Shown: positions 1-9,795 of the stretch, in pieces | Numbering within the stretch: position 1 is the stretch's first letter | How the letters are laid out: each line of letters starts with the position of its first letter | Origin: Clostridium saccharobutylicum DSM 13864 | GTDB taxonomy: Bacteria > Bacillota > Clostridia > Clostridiales > Clostridiaceae | Assembly (NCBI RefSeq): GCF_000473995.1 | Contig: NC_022571.1 | Span: forward strand, 4,495,416 to 4,559,415 | Direction of reading: 5' to 3' | DNA: 64,000 bases | Made by a program: the position numbers and the translations under genes | The notes under the pieces: model-generated | What the model saw: only the letters and a program-made list of their open reading frames with translations | Told to the model about the DNA's origin: nothing | Database searches by the model: none

Positions 1-120
1 AATTCTATACGGCACAATTGTTAAATCGACTTCCTGATGTAGTTTTATAACGTTATCTAATTCATTTATTATACTATTTTCCCCTGAATATGGATTATAT
101 ATAAATCTTACTTTTCTCAT
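1..120 (-). CDS. Lipid/diacylglycerol kinase, N-terminal fragment
   Basis: The first 40 codons of a minus-strand gene run off the left edge of the window. Translation begins MRKVRFIYNPYSGENSI, the start typical of the YegS/BmrU/DagK lipid kinase family, in which the N-P-x-S-G segment opens the nucleotide-binding domain. A good ribosome site (GCAGGAGG) lies about ten bases upstream at 131-138. These kinases phosphorylate diacylglycerol or related lipids at the membrane. The divergent neighbour pssA is also a phospholipid gene, which fits. Only the N-terminus is visible, so the substrate cannot be told. Confidence 0.75.
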   Translation of the reverse strand, partial: MRKVRFIYNPYSGENSIINELDNVIKLHQEVDLTIVPYRI

Positions 121-362
121 AAAATAACCTTGCCTCCTGCCCATTTTATCACTAACACTTTAAATTCTTCACAATAAAACTAAAAACATATAAAAAGTCA
201 TATTTTAATACAAATATAACTTAAACGAGCTAATTAAAATTAGTATCTATTTTGAGATACTAACAAATAATTACATATAATGATATTAGATAAAGTCAAT
301 TATATCATCTTAATTATTTAATGTCGAGGGTATCACAATCTTAATAAAACCTTAAAGTTAAT

Positions 363-398
363 TTGTCTCTTATATTATCTTTCTTTATATGATATAAT
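363..398 (+). promoter_or_regulatory. Probable promoter of pssA
   Basis: A perfect TATAAT lies at 393-398, 41 bases before the pssA start. TTGTCT at 363-368 is too far upstream (24 bases) to be an ideal -35, so only the -10 is convincing. The rest of 121-439 is AT-rich spacer between divergent genes, in which I see nothing else. Confidence 0.45.
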
Positions 399-439
399 AA
401 AATCTTGTAAGTATCTTTTTTAATTTTAGGAGTGATTTT

Positions 440-961
440 ATGAGGAAAAGTTGTATTCCTAATGTATTTACCTTTATTAATTTATCTTGTGGAATTATAT
501 CTATATTATCAGCAATGGATAACAATCTTAAAGCAGCAGGAATATTTATTCTATTAGCAGGTTTGGTAGATAGATATGATGGTCGAATAGCTCGTTTCTT
601 AAATGTATCTAGTGATTTAGGTAAAGAGTTAGATTCTTTGGCAGATTTAGTTTCTTTTGGTGTTGCACCATCTATTTTAATATATATATTATTTAATCTT
701 ACATATGTTGGTCCAAATGGATTAATAGGATATATAATATTATTGTTATTTCCAATATGCGGTGCATACAGATTAGCTAGATTTAATACTGCTGCATTTG
801 ATGGAGTATTTACTGGAGTACCAATAACAATTGTTGGTTGCTTCATGGCAATTTTCGCACTATTTAATTTAACACCAGTAGTACCCGTTTATATTACTAT
901 TATTTTAATGATTATTGGTTCATACTTAATGGTAAGCAATTTAAAATTGAAGAAATTGTAG
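440..961 (+). CDS. pssA: CDP-diacylglycerol-serine O-phosphatidyltransferase
   Basis: This integral membrane enzyme transfers the phosphatidyl group of CDP-diacylglycerol to L-serine, making phosphatidylserine, the precursor of phosphatidylethanolamine. The protein has 173 residues and carries the complete CDP-alcohol phosphatidyltransferase signature D-x2-DG-x2-AR-x8-G-x3-D-x3-D from D44 to D69. Several hydrophobic segments surround it (about 12-40, 72-110, 122-170). The N-terminus (RKSCIPNVFTFINLSCG) is typical of the short Gram-positive PssA subclass. An AGGAG site sits eight bases before the ATG. The gene is monocistronic, with its own promoter and terminator. Other CDP-alcohol transferases share the motif, but length and N-terminus favour PssA. 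Confidence 0.9.
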   Translation: MRKSCIPNVFTFINLSCGIISILSAMDNNLKAAGIFILLAGLVDRYDGRIARFLNVSSDLGKELDSLADLVSFGVAPSILIYILFNLTYVGPNGLIGYIILLLFPICGAYRLARFNTAAFDGVFTGVPITIVGCFMAIFALFNLTPVVPVYITIILMIIGSYLMVSNLKLKKL

Positions 962-977
962 ATGTATATATACATTT

Positions 978-1012
978 AAAAACTCTGCCTTAATATTAGG
1001 GCAGAGTTTTTA
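978..1012 (+). terminator. Rho-independent terminator after pssA
   Basis: An 11-bp stem (AAAACTCTGCC paired with GGCAGAGTTTT) with a short AT loop is followed by a T run, 17 bases after the pssA stop. Confidence 0.85.
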
Positions 1013-1090
1013 ATTCATAAAGTATAACCAAAAACAATGCGTACATTTTAAAAGCAAACTGCATTTCTAGATTTTCTTTTTCCAATTTTA

Positions 1091-1456
1091 TTAATTCTCA
1101 TCTTTTTGCTTATCATCTTCTCTTTCAGAATTTTGAAAATTAAGCTCGTTATCTATTTCAGTAAATATTTTATTTTTCTCTGTACTAACTGTAATATATT
1201 CATTCTTAATTTTACAATACCTCAAATACGCTCCACCACATCTATCTATAGTATCTATCAATTTGTCTATTAAATCCCCAACTTCATCCACCCTATCAAT
1301 TGCCTTTTTTATATCACTTTTCTTTACTAAATTAATACCATATAATTCTGAAGCCCCTCCAATCAATAATCTATATGAATCTACATAATTTTTTAATAAT
1401 GTACTCAATTTATCAATATCATCATATTGTTGCTTTACTAAATCATCATATTTCAT
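1091..1456 (-). CDS. Hypothetical coiled-coil protein
   Basis: A 121-residue, strongly charged, mostly helical protein that I do not recognise. It has no signal peptide or membrane segment. The first 90 residues show heptad-like leucine/isoleucine spacing suggesting a coiled coil, and the last 20 residues are almost entirely charged (SEREDDKQKDEN). The start is supported by AGAAGGAA about six bases upstream. It stands alone between the pssA terminator and a family B repeat. Base composition matches its neighbours. It is probably a real small cytoplasmic protein; no function is proposed. Confidence 0.65.
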   Translation of the reverse strand: MKYDDLVKQQYDDIDKLSTLLKNYVDSYRLLIGGASELYGINLVKKSDIKKAIDRVDEVGDLIDKLIDTIDRCGGAYLRYCKIKNEYITVSTEKNKIFTEIDNELNFQNSEREDDKQKDEN

Positions 1457-1563
1457 AATTTATTCCTTCTAAATTTATTCCTTATTATATAATATATTTT
1501 CAATTAAACATTTTAATTACAATTTAATTTAAAATTTTTATTAATATATTTACAAATGTAAAT

Positions 1564-1760
1564 AAACATCTTTGACTTTAGACTTATGTGATAACTTAAA
1601 GAAATCAATTGTATTTTTGTTCCACAGGACTATGACCTAGACTTAAACTTTAAAAGATATTCTATAATAGAAAGAAGCTGTATTCTTTTTCGAAGCATTG
1701 CAATTATATAGCAAGAAAAAGAATGCAACTTCTTTCAGTAAATTGTATCATAAGTTGTCT
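1564..1760. repeat. Family B palindromic element, copy 1
   Basis: The left end reads GACTTATGTGATAACTTA and the right end TTGTATCATAAGTTGTCTAT, forming terminal inverted repeats. Inside, a 22-base arm (1670-1691) pairs with 1715-1736 with two mismatches. The same 22-base arm occurs exactly at 54946-54967. It lies downstream of the 1770-2096 gene and may also terminate that transcript. Confidence 0.65.
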
Positions 1761-1769
1761 ATCTATATT

Positions 1770-2096
1770 TTAATCTGTTTCATTATTTGCATATTCATCA
1801 TCTATTGAACTGAAAATATTACCTGTATTATAATTTTCCAATTTACCTAAAGCCTCTTGTTCTTGTATCCCCGAATCTTCTTTCCCAATATCGCTTAAAT
1901 TTATATCTACAATTGATTCTATTGTGTTACCTTTTTCAGAAAAAAGTTCATATTCTTCAATTTCATTTTCTGGAATTTTTAGAAATCCACCATTAGCTGA
2001 AAATTCAAACTTATTATCTCTATCAGCAAAATCATTTTTTAGATCTTTAACATAAATAACAGAAACTACAAATTCCTCTGGATATTCATACAACAT
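1770..2096 (-). CDS. Hypothetical acidic protein co-translated with rubrerythrin
   Basis: A 108-residue acidic protein (many Glu and Asp, no Cys) of unknown function. Its start overlaps the last 31 bases of the rubrerythrin gene in another frame. A strong AGGAGG site six to eight bases before its ATG lies inside that gene, so translational coupling is likely. It has no signal peptide or membrane helix. The N-terminal half (YPEEFVVSVIYVKDLKNDF) could form a small beta sheet, and the C-terminal half looks disordered. Location suggests a role linked to oxidative-stress handling, but that is only context. Confidence 0.65.
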   Translation of the reverse strand: MLYEYPEEFVVSVIYVKDLKNDFADRDNKFEFSANGGFLKIPENEIEEYELFSEKGNTIESIVDINLSDIGKEDSGIQEQEALGKLENYNTGNIFSSIDDEYANNETD

Positions 2097-2653
2097 TTCT
2101 TTTTATCCTCCTGTTTACAATCCTTATTGTCCATCTTTTTAAAATATGATCTTGGATATCCACATAATGGACACTTCATTGGAGCTTCGTACCCTTCATG
2201 AATATAACCACAATTTAAACATATCCATTCTGACTTTGTATTCGATTTAAACATTTTTCCTTCCTTAAGTCTCTTAGCTATTTCTAAAAATCTTTCCTTA
2301 TGATGTTCTTCTACCTCTTGAAGCTCCTTATAAAAATCGGCTATTTCATCAAAACCTTCTTCTCTAGCTATATTTTCAAATTCCTTATAAATAACCTTAC
2401 TTTCCTCTGCTTCTCCCAAAGACGCTTCTATCAAATTATCTTCTGAATCTTCAATTTTGTGTAAAAATCCCTTAAATACTCTTCTAGCATGAGCTTTTTC
2501 ATTATGAGCAGTTTCGTCAAATATATCAGCTACCCACATTAGCCCCTCTTCTCTAGCTTTATCACCATAAAAATTATATTTATTTCTTGCTCTAGATTCT
2601 CCTGCAAATGTCTTAAATAAATTTTTTTCTGTTTTACTACCTTTTAAGTTCAT
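2066..2653 (-). CDS. rbr: Rubrerythrin
   Basis: Rubrerythrins are cytoplasmic non-haem di-iron peroxidases that protect anaerobes from hydrogen peroxide. The 195-residue protein has an N-terminal ferritin-like four-helix domain (about 5-130) with ligands E19, E52-x2-H55 and E115-x2-H118. A rubredoxin-like domain follows, with C145-x2-C148 and C161-x2-C164 as the FeS4 centre. The last 25 residues form an unusual Lys/Cys-rich tail (KKKCC). An AGGAG site lies six bases before the ATG. It is first in a two-gene unit with the overlapping small acidic protein. The family call is secure; which electron donor it uses is not shown. Confidence 0.93.
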   Translation of the reverse strand: MNLKGSKTEKNLFKTFAGESRARNKYNFYGDKAREEGLMWVADIFDETAHNEKAHARRVFKGFLHKIEDSEDNLIEASLGEAEESKVIYKEFENIAREEGFDEIADFYKELQEVEEHHKERFLEIAKRLKEGKMFKSNTKSEWICLNCGYIHEGYEAPMKCPLCGYPRSYFKKMDNKDCKQEDKKKCCMNIQRNL

Positions 2654-2846
2654 CTCAATCTCCTAAGTATTATTTTCTTATGGATATTAATAAAATAAGA
2701 AACTTAAAATTTTGTATATATTCTTTTTCAACTAAGTTAGACTCATGATATAATTAGCATGATAAAAACTCGACTAACATATCAACTTATTTCTTCAATA
2801 TCCCTACATAAATAGAATATTCATTTTTATATATTTGGTTACTATA

Positions 2847-2993
2847 CAAAAAATAACAAGTCAGAATGCTAATTTATTTTATATAGTTTATTCTCAGCAT
2901 ATTCATCTAATCGCTCAAAACGATGTGAATATGCTTATTTATTTTATATAAACTTTAAACAGCATAATTACTTGTTATTTTATTTCATATGAC
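2847..2993. repeat. Family A palindromic element, copy 1
   Basis: The left end AAAAAATAACAAGTC pairs with the right end ACTTGTTATTTTATTTCATATG. An inner stem pairs AGCATATTCAT with ATGTGAATATGCT. It fills the gap between spoVR (ends 3014) and rubrerythrin (starts 2653). The rest of 2654-2846 shows no gene. Confidence 0.65.
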
Positions 2994-3013
2994 TGATCCT
3001 AGTATTTAAATTT

Positions 3014-4384
3014 TTAAGATAAAATTATTCTTTTTTCTTGATTGCAAGTCATAATTACTTCTTGACCATCATTTCCTTTAGTGATTAATCTAACATTATG
3101 CCCCCAAAGCTCTTGAACATATTTTAAAGTTTCTTTAGCATAAGATAGCTCTAATGATCTTCCATCAAAAAGGTTTTCAAGTGTTAAAGTGTAATCCTTT
3201 TTGTTTAAATCTATAACTCTAACATAAGGAATACTTCCCATACCTGCAGTATAACTTAATGTATCTCTAATTGTTTTCCATCCAGTTTCATCTGATATTT
3301 CCTCAATTACAGTATCAAAAGTTCTTTTATTATATTGGAATAAATTTAATTCTTCACACAATTCTTTAGTCAAGTAACGCCTTAAGAACGAAGAATCTCT
3401 TTCAACTTCTCTAACCTCAAATATTTTTTCTTTTCCATATTTTTTATCAAGATCTTCAAATATCTTAAATCCAATATAATAAGGATTTAACCCTCCTATC
3501 GCTGGTGCTATTACATCATTATGTCTTTTTATAAATTCAAAATGTAATTCTTGAGGCAAATCTAATTCTTTTAATATATTGTAATGGGTATAGCTTGCCC
3601 AACCTTCATTCATTATTTTAGTTTCTATTTGAGGAATAAAATATTGTGTTTCTCGTTTTACTATTCTTAATATTGTCTTTTCCCACTCCTGCAAATTACC
3701 ATACTCTATTATAAATCCAATAACATCATCTACTGGCTCTAATGGTATCTTTTCTAAATCAGGTAATTCTATTTTTTTATTAGAATCTAATATTCCCCTA
3801 TTTCCCTTTTTTCTCTCGTAATCTTTTATCATATTTTCTTTAATTTCTTCATTTGATAGTTCCTTTATTCCAACAGTTCTTCCTATCTGATATCTAATTG
3901 CATGAGCTGCATCTAATATCCTTTCAACTTCAGAATAACCAATGCTTGGATCGTCAATGTAATCACGTATAATTTTTGCATCTAAATTAAACATTTCTAA
4001 TGTGTAACTTGCATTGGTACCTTGCTTAAATAATCTATTGTTTTTGAAAAAATCATTATGCCCATATACATGAGCCATAGTTAATATTTGCAATAACAAG
4101 GTATTATCTTTCATCAAATATGCTAGACAAGGATCCGAATTAATAACCATTTCATAAGGAAGACCTGTAAGATTTAAAGAATAAAGCGTTTTATTTTTTT
4201 CATAGGACTTACCAAAACTCCAATGTGGATATCTTGATGGCATACCAACATAAGCTTCATATCCTATCATATCGTTAAAGCCTATAACTTCAAACTCTTG
4301 AGGATAGAAATCCAATCCATATTCTTTAACTTTCTTTTCTATTTTCTCATTCCATTTTTCAATATCACTAAAACTATATTCCAA
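3014..4384 (-). CDS. spoVR: SpoVR family protein
   Basis: SpoVR proteins (about 450-500 residues) are conserved companions of PrkA and YhbH. In Bacillus subtilis SpoVR is linked to spore cortex formation, but its biochemistry is unsettled. This 456-residue protein is collinear with the family: an N-terminal region with the conserved YPHWSFGKSYE stretch, a helical middle with AHVYGHNDFF, and a C-terminal region with NEGWASYTHY and NPYYIGFKIF. Translation appears to start at TTG (4384): AGGAGG is nine bases upstream and no in-frame ATG is better placed. It is the last gene of the prkA-yhbH-spoVR operon, with only four bases between it and yhbH. Confidence 0.93.
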   Translation of the reverse strand: MEYSFSDIEKWNEKIEKKVKEYGLDFYPQEFEVIGFNDMIGYEAYVGMPSRYPHWSFGKSYEKNKTLYSLNLTGLPYEMVINSDPCLAYLMKDNTLLLQILTMAHVYGHNDFFKNNRLFKQGTNASYTLEMFNLDAKIIRDYIDDPSIGYSEVERILDAAHAIRYQIGRTVGIKELSNEEIKENMIKDYERKKGNRGILDSNKKIELPDLEKIPLEPVDDVIGFIIEYGNLQEWEKTILRIVKRETQYFIPQIETKIMNEGWASYTHYNILKELDLPQELHFEFIKRHNDVIAPAIGGLNPYYIGFKIFEDLDKKYGKEKIFEVREVERDSSFLRRYLTKELCEELNLFQYNKRTFDTVIEEISDETGWKTIRDTLSYTAGMGSIPYVRVIDLNKKDYTLTLENLFDGRSLELSYAKETLKYVQELWGHNVRLITKGNDGQEVIMTCNQEKRIILS

Positions 4385-4388
4385 AGTC

Positions 4389-5561
4389 CTATTCCTCCTT
4401 TAACTCCTTTCTAAGCATAATCTTAAGTGCATCCCATAAGTCCTTTTTTTCTTTTATTATTACAGGAACAAATTTTTCGTCAGTTATTTCCTTTTTGAAC
4501 TTATGATACATTGTTGTTGTATATGTTGATGGTAATAATTCAGCATATCCAAACATATTGCTTATTTCACATATATTTTTAACTGCTGCAATAGCTCTTT
4601 CATTATCTTCAGACCAATTATCTCCATCACTTGCATATATGCTATATATGTTCCAAGCTGATGGTGGATATTTTTCTTTAATCACATTTAAAGCTTCATT
4701 AATACCACTTGATATATACGTACCACCTGATTCAGATTTATGGAAGAACTCATATTCATCTACCCTTTTTGCAACAGTAGTATGGTATATAAATTCAAAT
4801 GCTATATTGTTGTATTTTCTTTTTAGGAAAGTAGCAAGAACAAAAAAGTATGATCTTGCTAAATATTTTTTTGTTATATCCATTGAACCTGAGGCATCCA
4901 TAATAAATATCATAACAGCATTACTATCTTTTCTAGGCTTTAATTTAACTCTGTAATACCTTAAATCTTCTTCTCTAAAAGGAAATCTATCTAATTCCTG
5001 TTCCTCTTCCATTTCCCTTAAAGCTCTTTTTTTACCCTGTTTTCTTGCAATCTTAGACATAACAGTTTTTTTCTTTGCAAGTCTTGGTCTTATACCATGA
5101 GTTTGATAGCCTCTCTTTCTGCCAGTAGTTTCAGTAACTATTTCAGAATACTTCTTTTGATCTAAATTAGGTAAATCTAAATCTTCTGATATATAGTCCA
5201 TTAATTCTTCAAGAGTAATTTCTGTTTCATAAACATCATCACCCTCTTGATTTCCTGCACCTTTATTACCATTTGCTAATTGTTTCTTTCCATTACCTAA
5301 TTTATCTCCTCTTTCTTCATCACCAACTCCAGTGGCTACCCCTTTAGAATTGCTTCCATAAACAAATTGATATTCCTTAATTCCTTTAATAGGTATTTTA
5401 AACTTTTTATTCTTACTCTCACCAACTATACTCTCTTCTGATAATATATCACCCAAATTCTCTTTAATTGATTTTTCTACAAGCTGCCTATGCCTTCTTC
5501 TATCTTCTATGGACCTGTCATGATCAATTTGATTATTTGTATAATCTCTAAATATAGCCAT
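4389..5561 (-). CDS. yhbH: YhbH/YeaH family VWA-like protein (DUF444)
   Basis: A 390-residue DUF444 protein. Residues 1-130 are basic then Gly/Asn-rich and probably flexible. From about 215 a von Willebrand A-like fold carries the metal-site motif DASGS (222-226), later SGGTYIS and [11 protein letters not shown], matching MIDAS loops. In Enterobacteria the homologue YeaH works with the kinase YeaG; in B. subtilis yhbH is a sporulation gene. The gene lies eight bases after prkA and four before spoVR, so the three are co-transcribed. The protein probably binds a partner through the VWA domain; its target is unknown. Confidence 0.93.
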   Translation of the reverse strand: MAIFRDYTNNQIDHDRSIEDRRRHRQLVEKSIKENLGDILSEESIVGESKNKKFKIPIKGIKEYQFVYGSNSKGVATGVGDEERGDKLGNGKKQLANGNKGAGNQEGDDVYETEITLEELMDYISEDLDLPNLDQKKYSEIVTETTGRKRGYQTHGIRPRLAKKKTVMSKIARKQGKKRALREMEEEQELDRFPFREEDLRYYRVKLKPRKDSNAVMIFIMDASGSMDITKKYLARSYFFVLATFLKRKYNNIAFEFIYHTTVAKRVDEYEFFHKSESGGTYISSGINEALNVIKEKYPPSAWNIYSIYASDGDNWSEDNERAIAAVKNICEISNMFGYAELLPSTYTTTMYHKFKKEITDEKFVPVIIKEKKDLWDALKIMLRKELKEE

Positions 5562-5569
5562 ATACTACT

Positions 5570-7492
5570 CTAATCCCTCCATAAATTATTAGCAGCATAT
5601 TTCAAGATAACATCACAACAATGAGAGCAATATCCATTCTTTTTCATCTCTTCAACCATAGAATTATATTTTTCTGCCTGTTCTTTATCTCTAACTTTAG
5701 ATTTAGTTATAATTCTTGATAGATCTTTAACTGAAGCTGTTAATTTCTTTTCTATAGCTTCCTTTAGTGGTTCATAAGAAGTATAATCCAATTTTCCACC
5801 ATTTCTAACTACATAGAACATATATGATGTTACATCTGATCTAAATCCTTTAGCTGATGCAGCATATACTCCTATCTGTTCTTCTATGCTTCTCATAAAT
5901 TCTTCATCTGGGTTAAGCTCTTCTCCTGTTGAATCGTCTTTTATCTTACTCTTATTTACATATGCTTCCGCATTATCTATATAATTATTAAACAAACTCT
6001 CAGCTTGTTCTCTAAAAGAATGTATAAATGCTTTAGTAATTTCTCTTTCAAGAATCTTATTATATTCTTTTCTAATAGTATCTTGAATAAATCCTAAATA
6101 CTTTTTCTTATCCTCAGCAGCAATATCAAGCTCTTTAACTGACCTTATAATACTTTCCATTATGCTTAGTGGATTAATACAATCATATCCTGATTCTGAA
6201 AGTGCATTATCTATAGCCTTTATAATAAATCTTGTACTTATTCCCTTCATACCTTCATATTGACCAGCTTCTTCTCTAAGTTCTCCAATATCAATTTTCT
6301 TTGTTGTTCCTTTTTCAACTATTTCTTCTCCATTATAGATTTTAAGCTTAGTCATAGCATCTACCTTAGCAGATGGAGTTAATCTTGAAAGTATTGCAAA
6401 CATAGCTGCAATTTTAATAGTATGTGGTGCTATGTGAGCTTTAAATGTACTCTTTCTTAATATTTTTTCATATATCTTAACTTCTTCATCAAGTTCCAAG
6501 CAATAAGGAACTTCTATTTTTACTATTCTATCTAAAATAGCTTCATTAGTATGATCTGATTTAAACTTATTCCATTCTGCTTCATTTGAATGAGCAATTA
6601 TAACTCCATCAAAGTAAATCATTGACCCTTTACCTGGTGATGGTACAGATTTTTCTTGAGTTGCAGTAATTATTGTGTGAAGGTATTCAACATCATTTTT
6701 AAATACCTCAATAAATTCTACAAGTCCTCTGTTACCAACGTTAAAAGCACCATTTAAAGAAAAGATTCTTGGATCATCTTCTGAGTATAAATCCATTTTA
6801 GATATATCGATTGATCCTGTTAATATAGAAGTATCTTGATTATTAGGGTCAACAGGTGGTACTACACCAATTCCCTTTCTAGATCTAATTGAGAATCCTA
6901 CTCTTTCGACTGGAAATTCTTCATACTTTCCTTTAAGTTCATGTGTTAATTTATACTTACATACTGGGCATAAATCTCCCTCAATCTTTACTCCAAGCAT
7001 TTCTTCAAACTTTGGTCTTAAATGTTTGGGAATAAGATGAAGTGGCTGTTCATGCATTGGACATCCTTTTAATCCATAAACTGGCTCACAAGATTCCAAT
7101 GCTGATTTTAAACTTTCAACTATAGAAGATTTACCTGCACCAACTGGTCCAACAAGATATAATACCTGCCTAGACTCTTCACCCTTCATAGCAGCTGATT
7201 TGAAATAACTTACCAACTTCATAATAACCTTATCAATACCATAAAAATCATCTTTGAAAAAACCATACTTTTTAATTACATCATTACCATAAATTTTCCT
7301 TACCCTTGGGTTATCCTCACCTTTTAGAACTTCTGCTCCTCTACTCATAATCATGTCATAAATTCTTTTGTGGGCAAGGATAGCAACCTCTGGATTTTCT
7401 TTTACTATTTCTAAATAATCTAGAAAATTTCCTTCAAACTTTCTTGTATTAGCCTGCTCTCTATCTGTTTCTATAAATTCTCTGAAGTCCAT
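5570..7492 (-). CDS. prkA: PrkA serine protein kinase / AAA+ protein
   Basis: PrkA is an AAA+ ATPase-like serine kinase (YeaG family) tied to sporulation and stress adaptation. The 640-residue protein has an N-terminal AAA region with Walker A GPVGAGKS (115-122). A family-typical insertion follows with CPMHEQPLHLIP and CPVCKYKL cysteines, then a C-terminal kinase-like helical domain. I start at ATG 7492 because GGGGGGAG at 7499-7506 is correctly spaced for it; the GTG at 7498 directly touches the ribosome site. It is first in the operon with yhbH and spoVR. A possible -10 (TATAAT on the minus strand) lies at 7588-7593 without a clear -35. Confidence 0.93.
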   Translation of the reverse strand: MDFREFIETDREQANTRKFEGNFLDYLEIVKENPEVAILAHKRIYDMIMSRGAEVLKGEDNPRVRKIYGNDVIKKYGFFKDDFYGIDKVIMKLVSYFKSAAMKGEESRQVLYLVGPVGAGKSSIVESLKSALESCEPVYGLKGCPMHEQPLHLIPKHLRPKFEEMLGVKIEGDLCPVCKYKLTHELKGKYEEFPVERVGFSIRSRKGIGVVPPVDPNNQDTSILTGSIDISKMDLYSEDDPRIFSLNGAFNVGNRGLVEFIEVFKNDVEYLHTIITATQEKSVPSPGKGSMIYFDGVIIAHSNEAEWNKFKSDHTNEAILDRIVKIEVPYCLELDEEVKIYEKILRKSTFKAHIAPHTIKIAAMFAILSRLTPSAKVDAMTKLKIYNGEEIVEKGTTKKIDIGELREEAGQYEGMKGISTRFIIKAIDNALSESGYDCINPLSIMESIIRSVKELDIAAEDKKKYLGFIQDTIRKEYNKILEREITKAFIHSFREQAESLFNNYIDNAEAYVNKSKIKDDSTGEELNPDEEFMRSIEEQIGVYAASAKGFRSDVTSYMFYVVRNGGKLDYTSYEPLKEAIEKKLTASVKDLSRIITKSKVRDKEQAEKYNSMVEEMKKNGYCSHCCDVILKYAANNLWRD

Positions 7493-7728
7493 AAACACTC
7501 CCCCCTTTTTACTAAAATATATTCAATTAAACAAACACATTATGACTACTTTTTTAAAATAGTTTGTCCTTAATATATTCTAATTTTATTATAATACTTT
7601 CTTTTTTGTTTTTCCATTAAATGGAATAAAAATAACAGATGCCATTTTCTTCAATTAACTTCTACATAAATTGAAATGCCAAATTACTTATATAGCATAA
7701 GCTTTACTTAAATTAGAACATAAAAATT

Positions 7729-7760
7729 AGAGCTGTTTCTAAAAATTTAGAAACAGCTCT
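7729..7760 (-). terminator. Terminator after the MFS gene
   Basis: AGAGCTGTTTCTA pairs perfectly with TAGAAACAGCTCT around a short loop. On the minus strand it lies 14 bases after the MFS stop and is followed by AATTTTTATG. Confidence 0.8.
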
Positions 7761-7773
7761 ATAATTAATATAT

Positions 7774-8967
7774 CTAATCATTTATCATAATTTTATCATA
7801 TCTCAATTTTGCAAATATAGCAGATAGTATACCTATTATGAATATCGCTATCATCAAATAAAATACATGTAAAATATCAGAATGTCTTAATATCATTCCT
7901 GTTAAAGCTGGAATAACAGCTGCTGATATTCCACTAGCTGTAGATACTAATGCTATTGTTGCACCTTTATTTTTCCAAAAGATTTCACCCATTGTAGTTT
8001 GAGCCATCTGCAATACTCCAGCTGATGATAATCCTATTAAAAAGAAACCTACTGTTGTAACTAATTCTGTTCGAACAATCAATATTAATATAAGGCACAT
8101 TATTCCGATTATAGGATAGACAACTAACACAACTATAGGCTTTATTGTTTTTTGTAAAAGCTTTGCTAATATTAAAACTGAAATAAGTGCTCCTACACTA
8201 TAATATGTTATTAATTTTAATGAATTTATTTGATTCATCCCTAAAACATTTTGACCATAAGTAGGCATCCATGTTTGAAATCCAGTAAATATAGAATTAG
8301 ATGTAAATCCTATTATTATAAGTGCTAAACCTTCCTTTTTCAAGACTGGTTCACTAGCAAACTTTCTTTTAATTACTTTAGCATCATTAGAATTCTCTAT
8401 TTGATTAGCTTTTGGGAACCTGCTTTTAAATAAAAATAACCCATTAAAAAACATTACTGCTGCAATCACAAAAAATGTATATCCATAAAACATATTTCTA
8501 GTTGCAAAAAATGATATCATTATTGGTAAAATTATTCCACCAATTGCTATGAATGCTTTTATTATAACAGTTGCTGTTCCTGGAGTCTTTGGAAAGCATT
8601 CTATTAGTGAAGGATAACTTGAAGCATCCATAAAAGCGTGTGATATACCAGCAAATGCTGATAATAAAACTGCTACTCCATAATTAGGTGCAAGTGGTAT
8701 CCCTACTAAAAATACTATTGCAAATATTGGAGCCAAACATAATATTTTTTTCCTTCCAAACTTATCGGATAATCTCCCTGTAATATACAATGTAGCTGAA
8801 CGTACTATTCCTTCCACGGAAATCAAGAAACTAATACCAGCTGCATCTGTATTAAATTGCTTAGTTACAAATGCCATGTTTGATGATAATAAAATAACAA
8901 TCATGCCTAACATGCAATAACTTATGTATATTCCCAATGCCGTTTTAAAGTAATCATTCTTAAACAT
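7774..8967 (-). CDS. MFS transporter
   Basis: A major facilitator superfamily permease of 397 residues with about twelve hydrophobic helices. It has the loop 2-3 motif A, here GRLSDKFGRKK, and a basic central loop (about 190-205). The start is set at ATG 8967 because AAGGAG lies eight bases upstream. A longer in-frame reading upstream would run into a family A repeat and add an unlikely tail. Resemblance is to multidrug and sugar-type MFS carriers, but the substrate cannot be read from sequence. The gene stands alone with its own terminator. Confidence 0.85.
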   Translation of the reverse strand: MFKNDYFKTALGIYISYCMLGMIVILLSSNMAFVTKQFNTDAAGISFLISVEGIVRSATLYITGRLSDKFGRKKILCLAPIFAIVFLVGIPLAPNYGVAVLLSAFAGISHAFMDASSYPSLIECFPKTPGTATVIIKAFIAIGGIILPIMISFFATRNMFYGYTFFVIAAVMFFNGLFLFKSRFPKANQIENSNDAKVIKRKFASEPVLKKEGLALIIIGFTSNSIFTGFQTWMPTYGQNVLGMNQINSLKLITYYSVGALISVLILAKLLQKTIKPIVVLVVYPIIGIMCLILILIVRTELVTTVGFFLIGLSSAGVLQMAQTTMGEIFWKNKGATIALVSTASGISAAVIPALTGMILRHSDILHVFYLMIAIFIIGILSAIFAKLRYDKIMIND

Positions 8968-8981
8968 ATCCACACTCCTTT

Positions 8982-9144
8982 TAGGCACATTCAAAAAAAT
9001 AACTAGTCCATCTGCCAAGCCTATTTTTCATCATGCTGCATTAGCGGATTCCTCTAATAGCCCACTATGAGACAAATCCACTTCCTTGCCTGATGAAAAA
9101 TAATCATGACATTTTGGACTTGTTATTTTCTTTCATGTGCCTTA
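8982..9144. repeat. Family A palindromic element, copy 2
   Basis: A full-length copy of about 163 bp. The left end is AGGCACATTCAAAAAAATAA and the right end TTATTTTCTTTCATGTGCCT. Inner half-palindromes are ATTAGCGGATTCCTCTAATA and CCCACTATGAG. It begins two bases beyond the ribosome site of the MFS gene, so it forms that gene's leader. Confidence 0.8.
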
Positions 9145-9403
9145 AATATATTTTGATTTTTCTACAATATAATATACAATAATCAAATTTATAATTTTAA
9201 AGTTATTTTAATTAAAGTTTGTTTATTATTTAACATTCTTTTAAAACTATTATAGCAAAAACTGTCGTATTTAACCAATAGAAATTCAACTCACAATATA
9301 TAGATACAATCTATATATACCAGCTTAATCCAATTATTTTATTAATTATTTAATTTTCGACATCATTTGCAAATAGTAATACATATCATTACATCAACAT
9401 AAA

Positions 9404-9454
9404 ATAAGGGAAGCCCATACCAAATTTTCTATACTTTGATACGGACTTCCTTAT
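9404..9454. terminator. Imperfect hairpin, possible terminator
   Basis: ATAAGGGAAGCCCATACC pairs with the region GATACGGACTTCCTTAT over about 20 bp with a few mismatches. No gene ends close by on either strand. The remainder of 9145-9640 is AT-rich and I see no gene in it. Confidence 0.4.
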
Positions 9455-9639
9455 AAAATACAAATTTAGATATATAAATTATAATTAATAAAATTCATAA
9501 ATAATAAACATTACTATGTACTTCTGTGATAAAACTTAAAATTTATGAATAAAATCTTTTACAACTTATATATTCTAAACCTGAAATGCTCTTCAATTCC
9601 TTAACATGTGACCTGATTACTAGTACTTTATTATTTTTA

Positions 9640-9795
9640 CAAGTAAACTACCATCATCAAATCATAGCTTTGAACTTTCACTTGTCTGCTCATCGGTAAA
9701 TTGACCTAATAGAGCCTCTATGAGGGCAATTCACCTCCTTGACTGATGAAAAAATATATACAGCAAATTAGGCTTGTTATTTATTTTAATTTATC
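9640..9795. repeat. Family A palindromic element, copy 3 (left end diverged)
   Basis: The right end (GGCTTGTTATTTATTTTAAT) is clear. The interior holds CCATCATCAAATCATAG, shared with the copies at 13782 and 62858, and TAATAGAGCCTCTATGAGG. It abuts the stop codon of the CheX gene at 9796. Confidence 0.6.

Noticed and set aside
385..846. 153-residue minus-strand frame opposite pssA
   Set aside because: pssA has the full family motif, ribosome site and terminator; the opposite frame has none.
7655..7700. Sigma-54 promoter upstream of prkA (TTGGCATTTCAA on the minus strand)
   Set aside because: There is no GC at the correct -12 distance from the GG.
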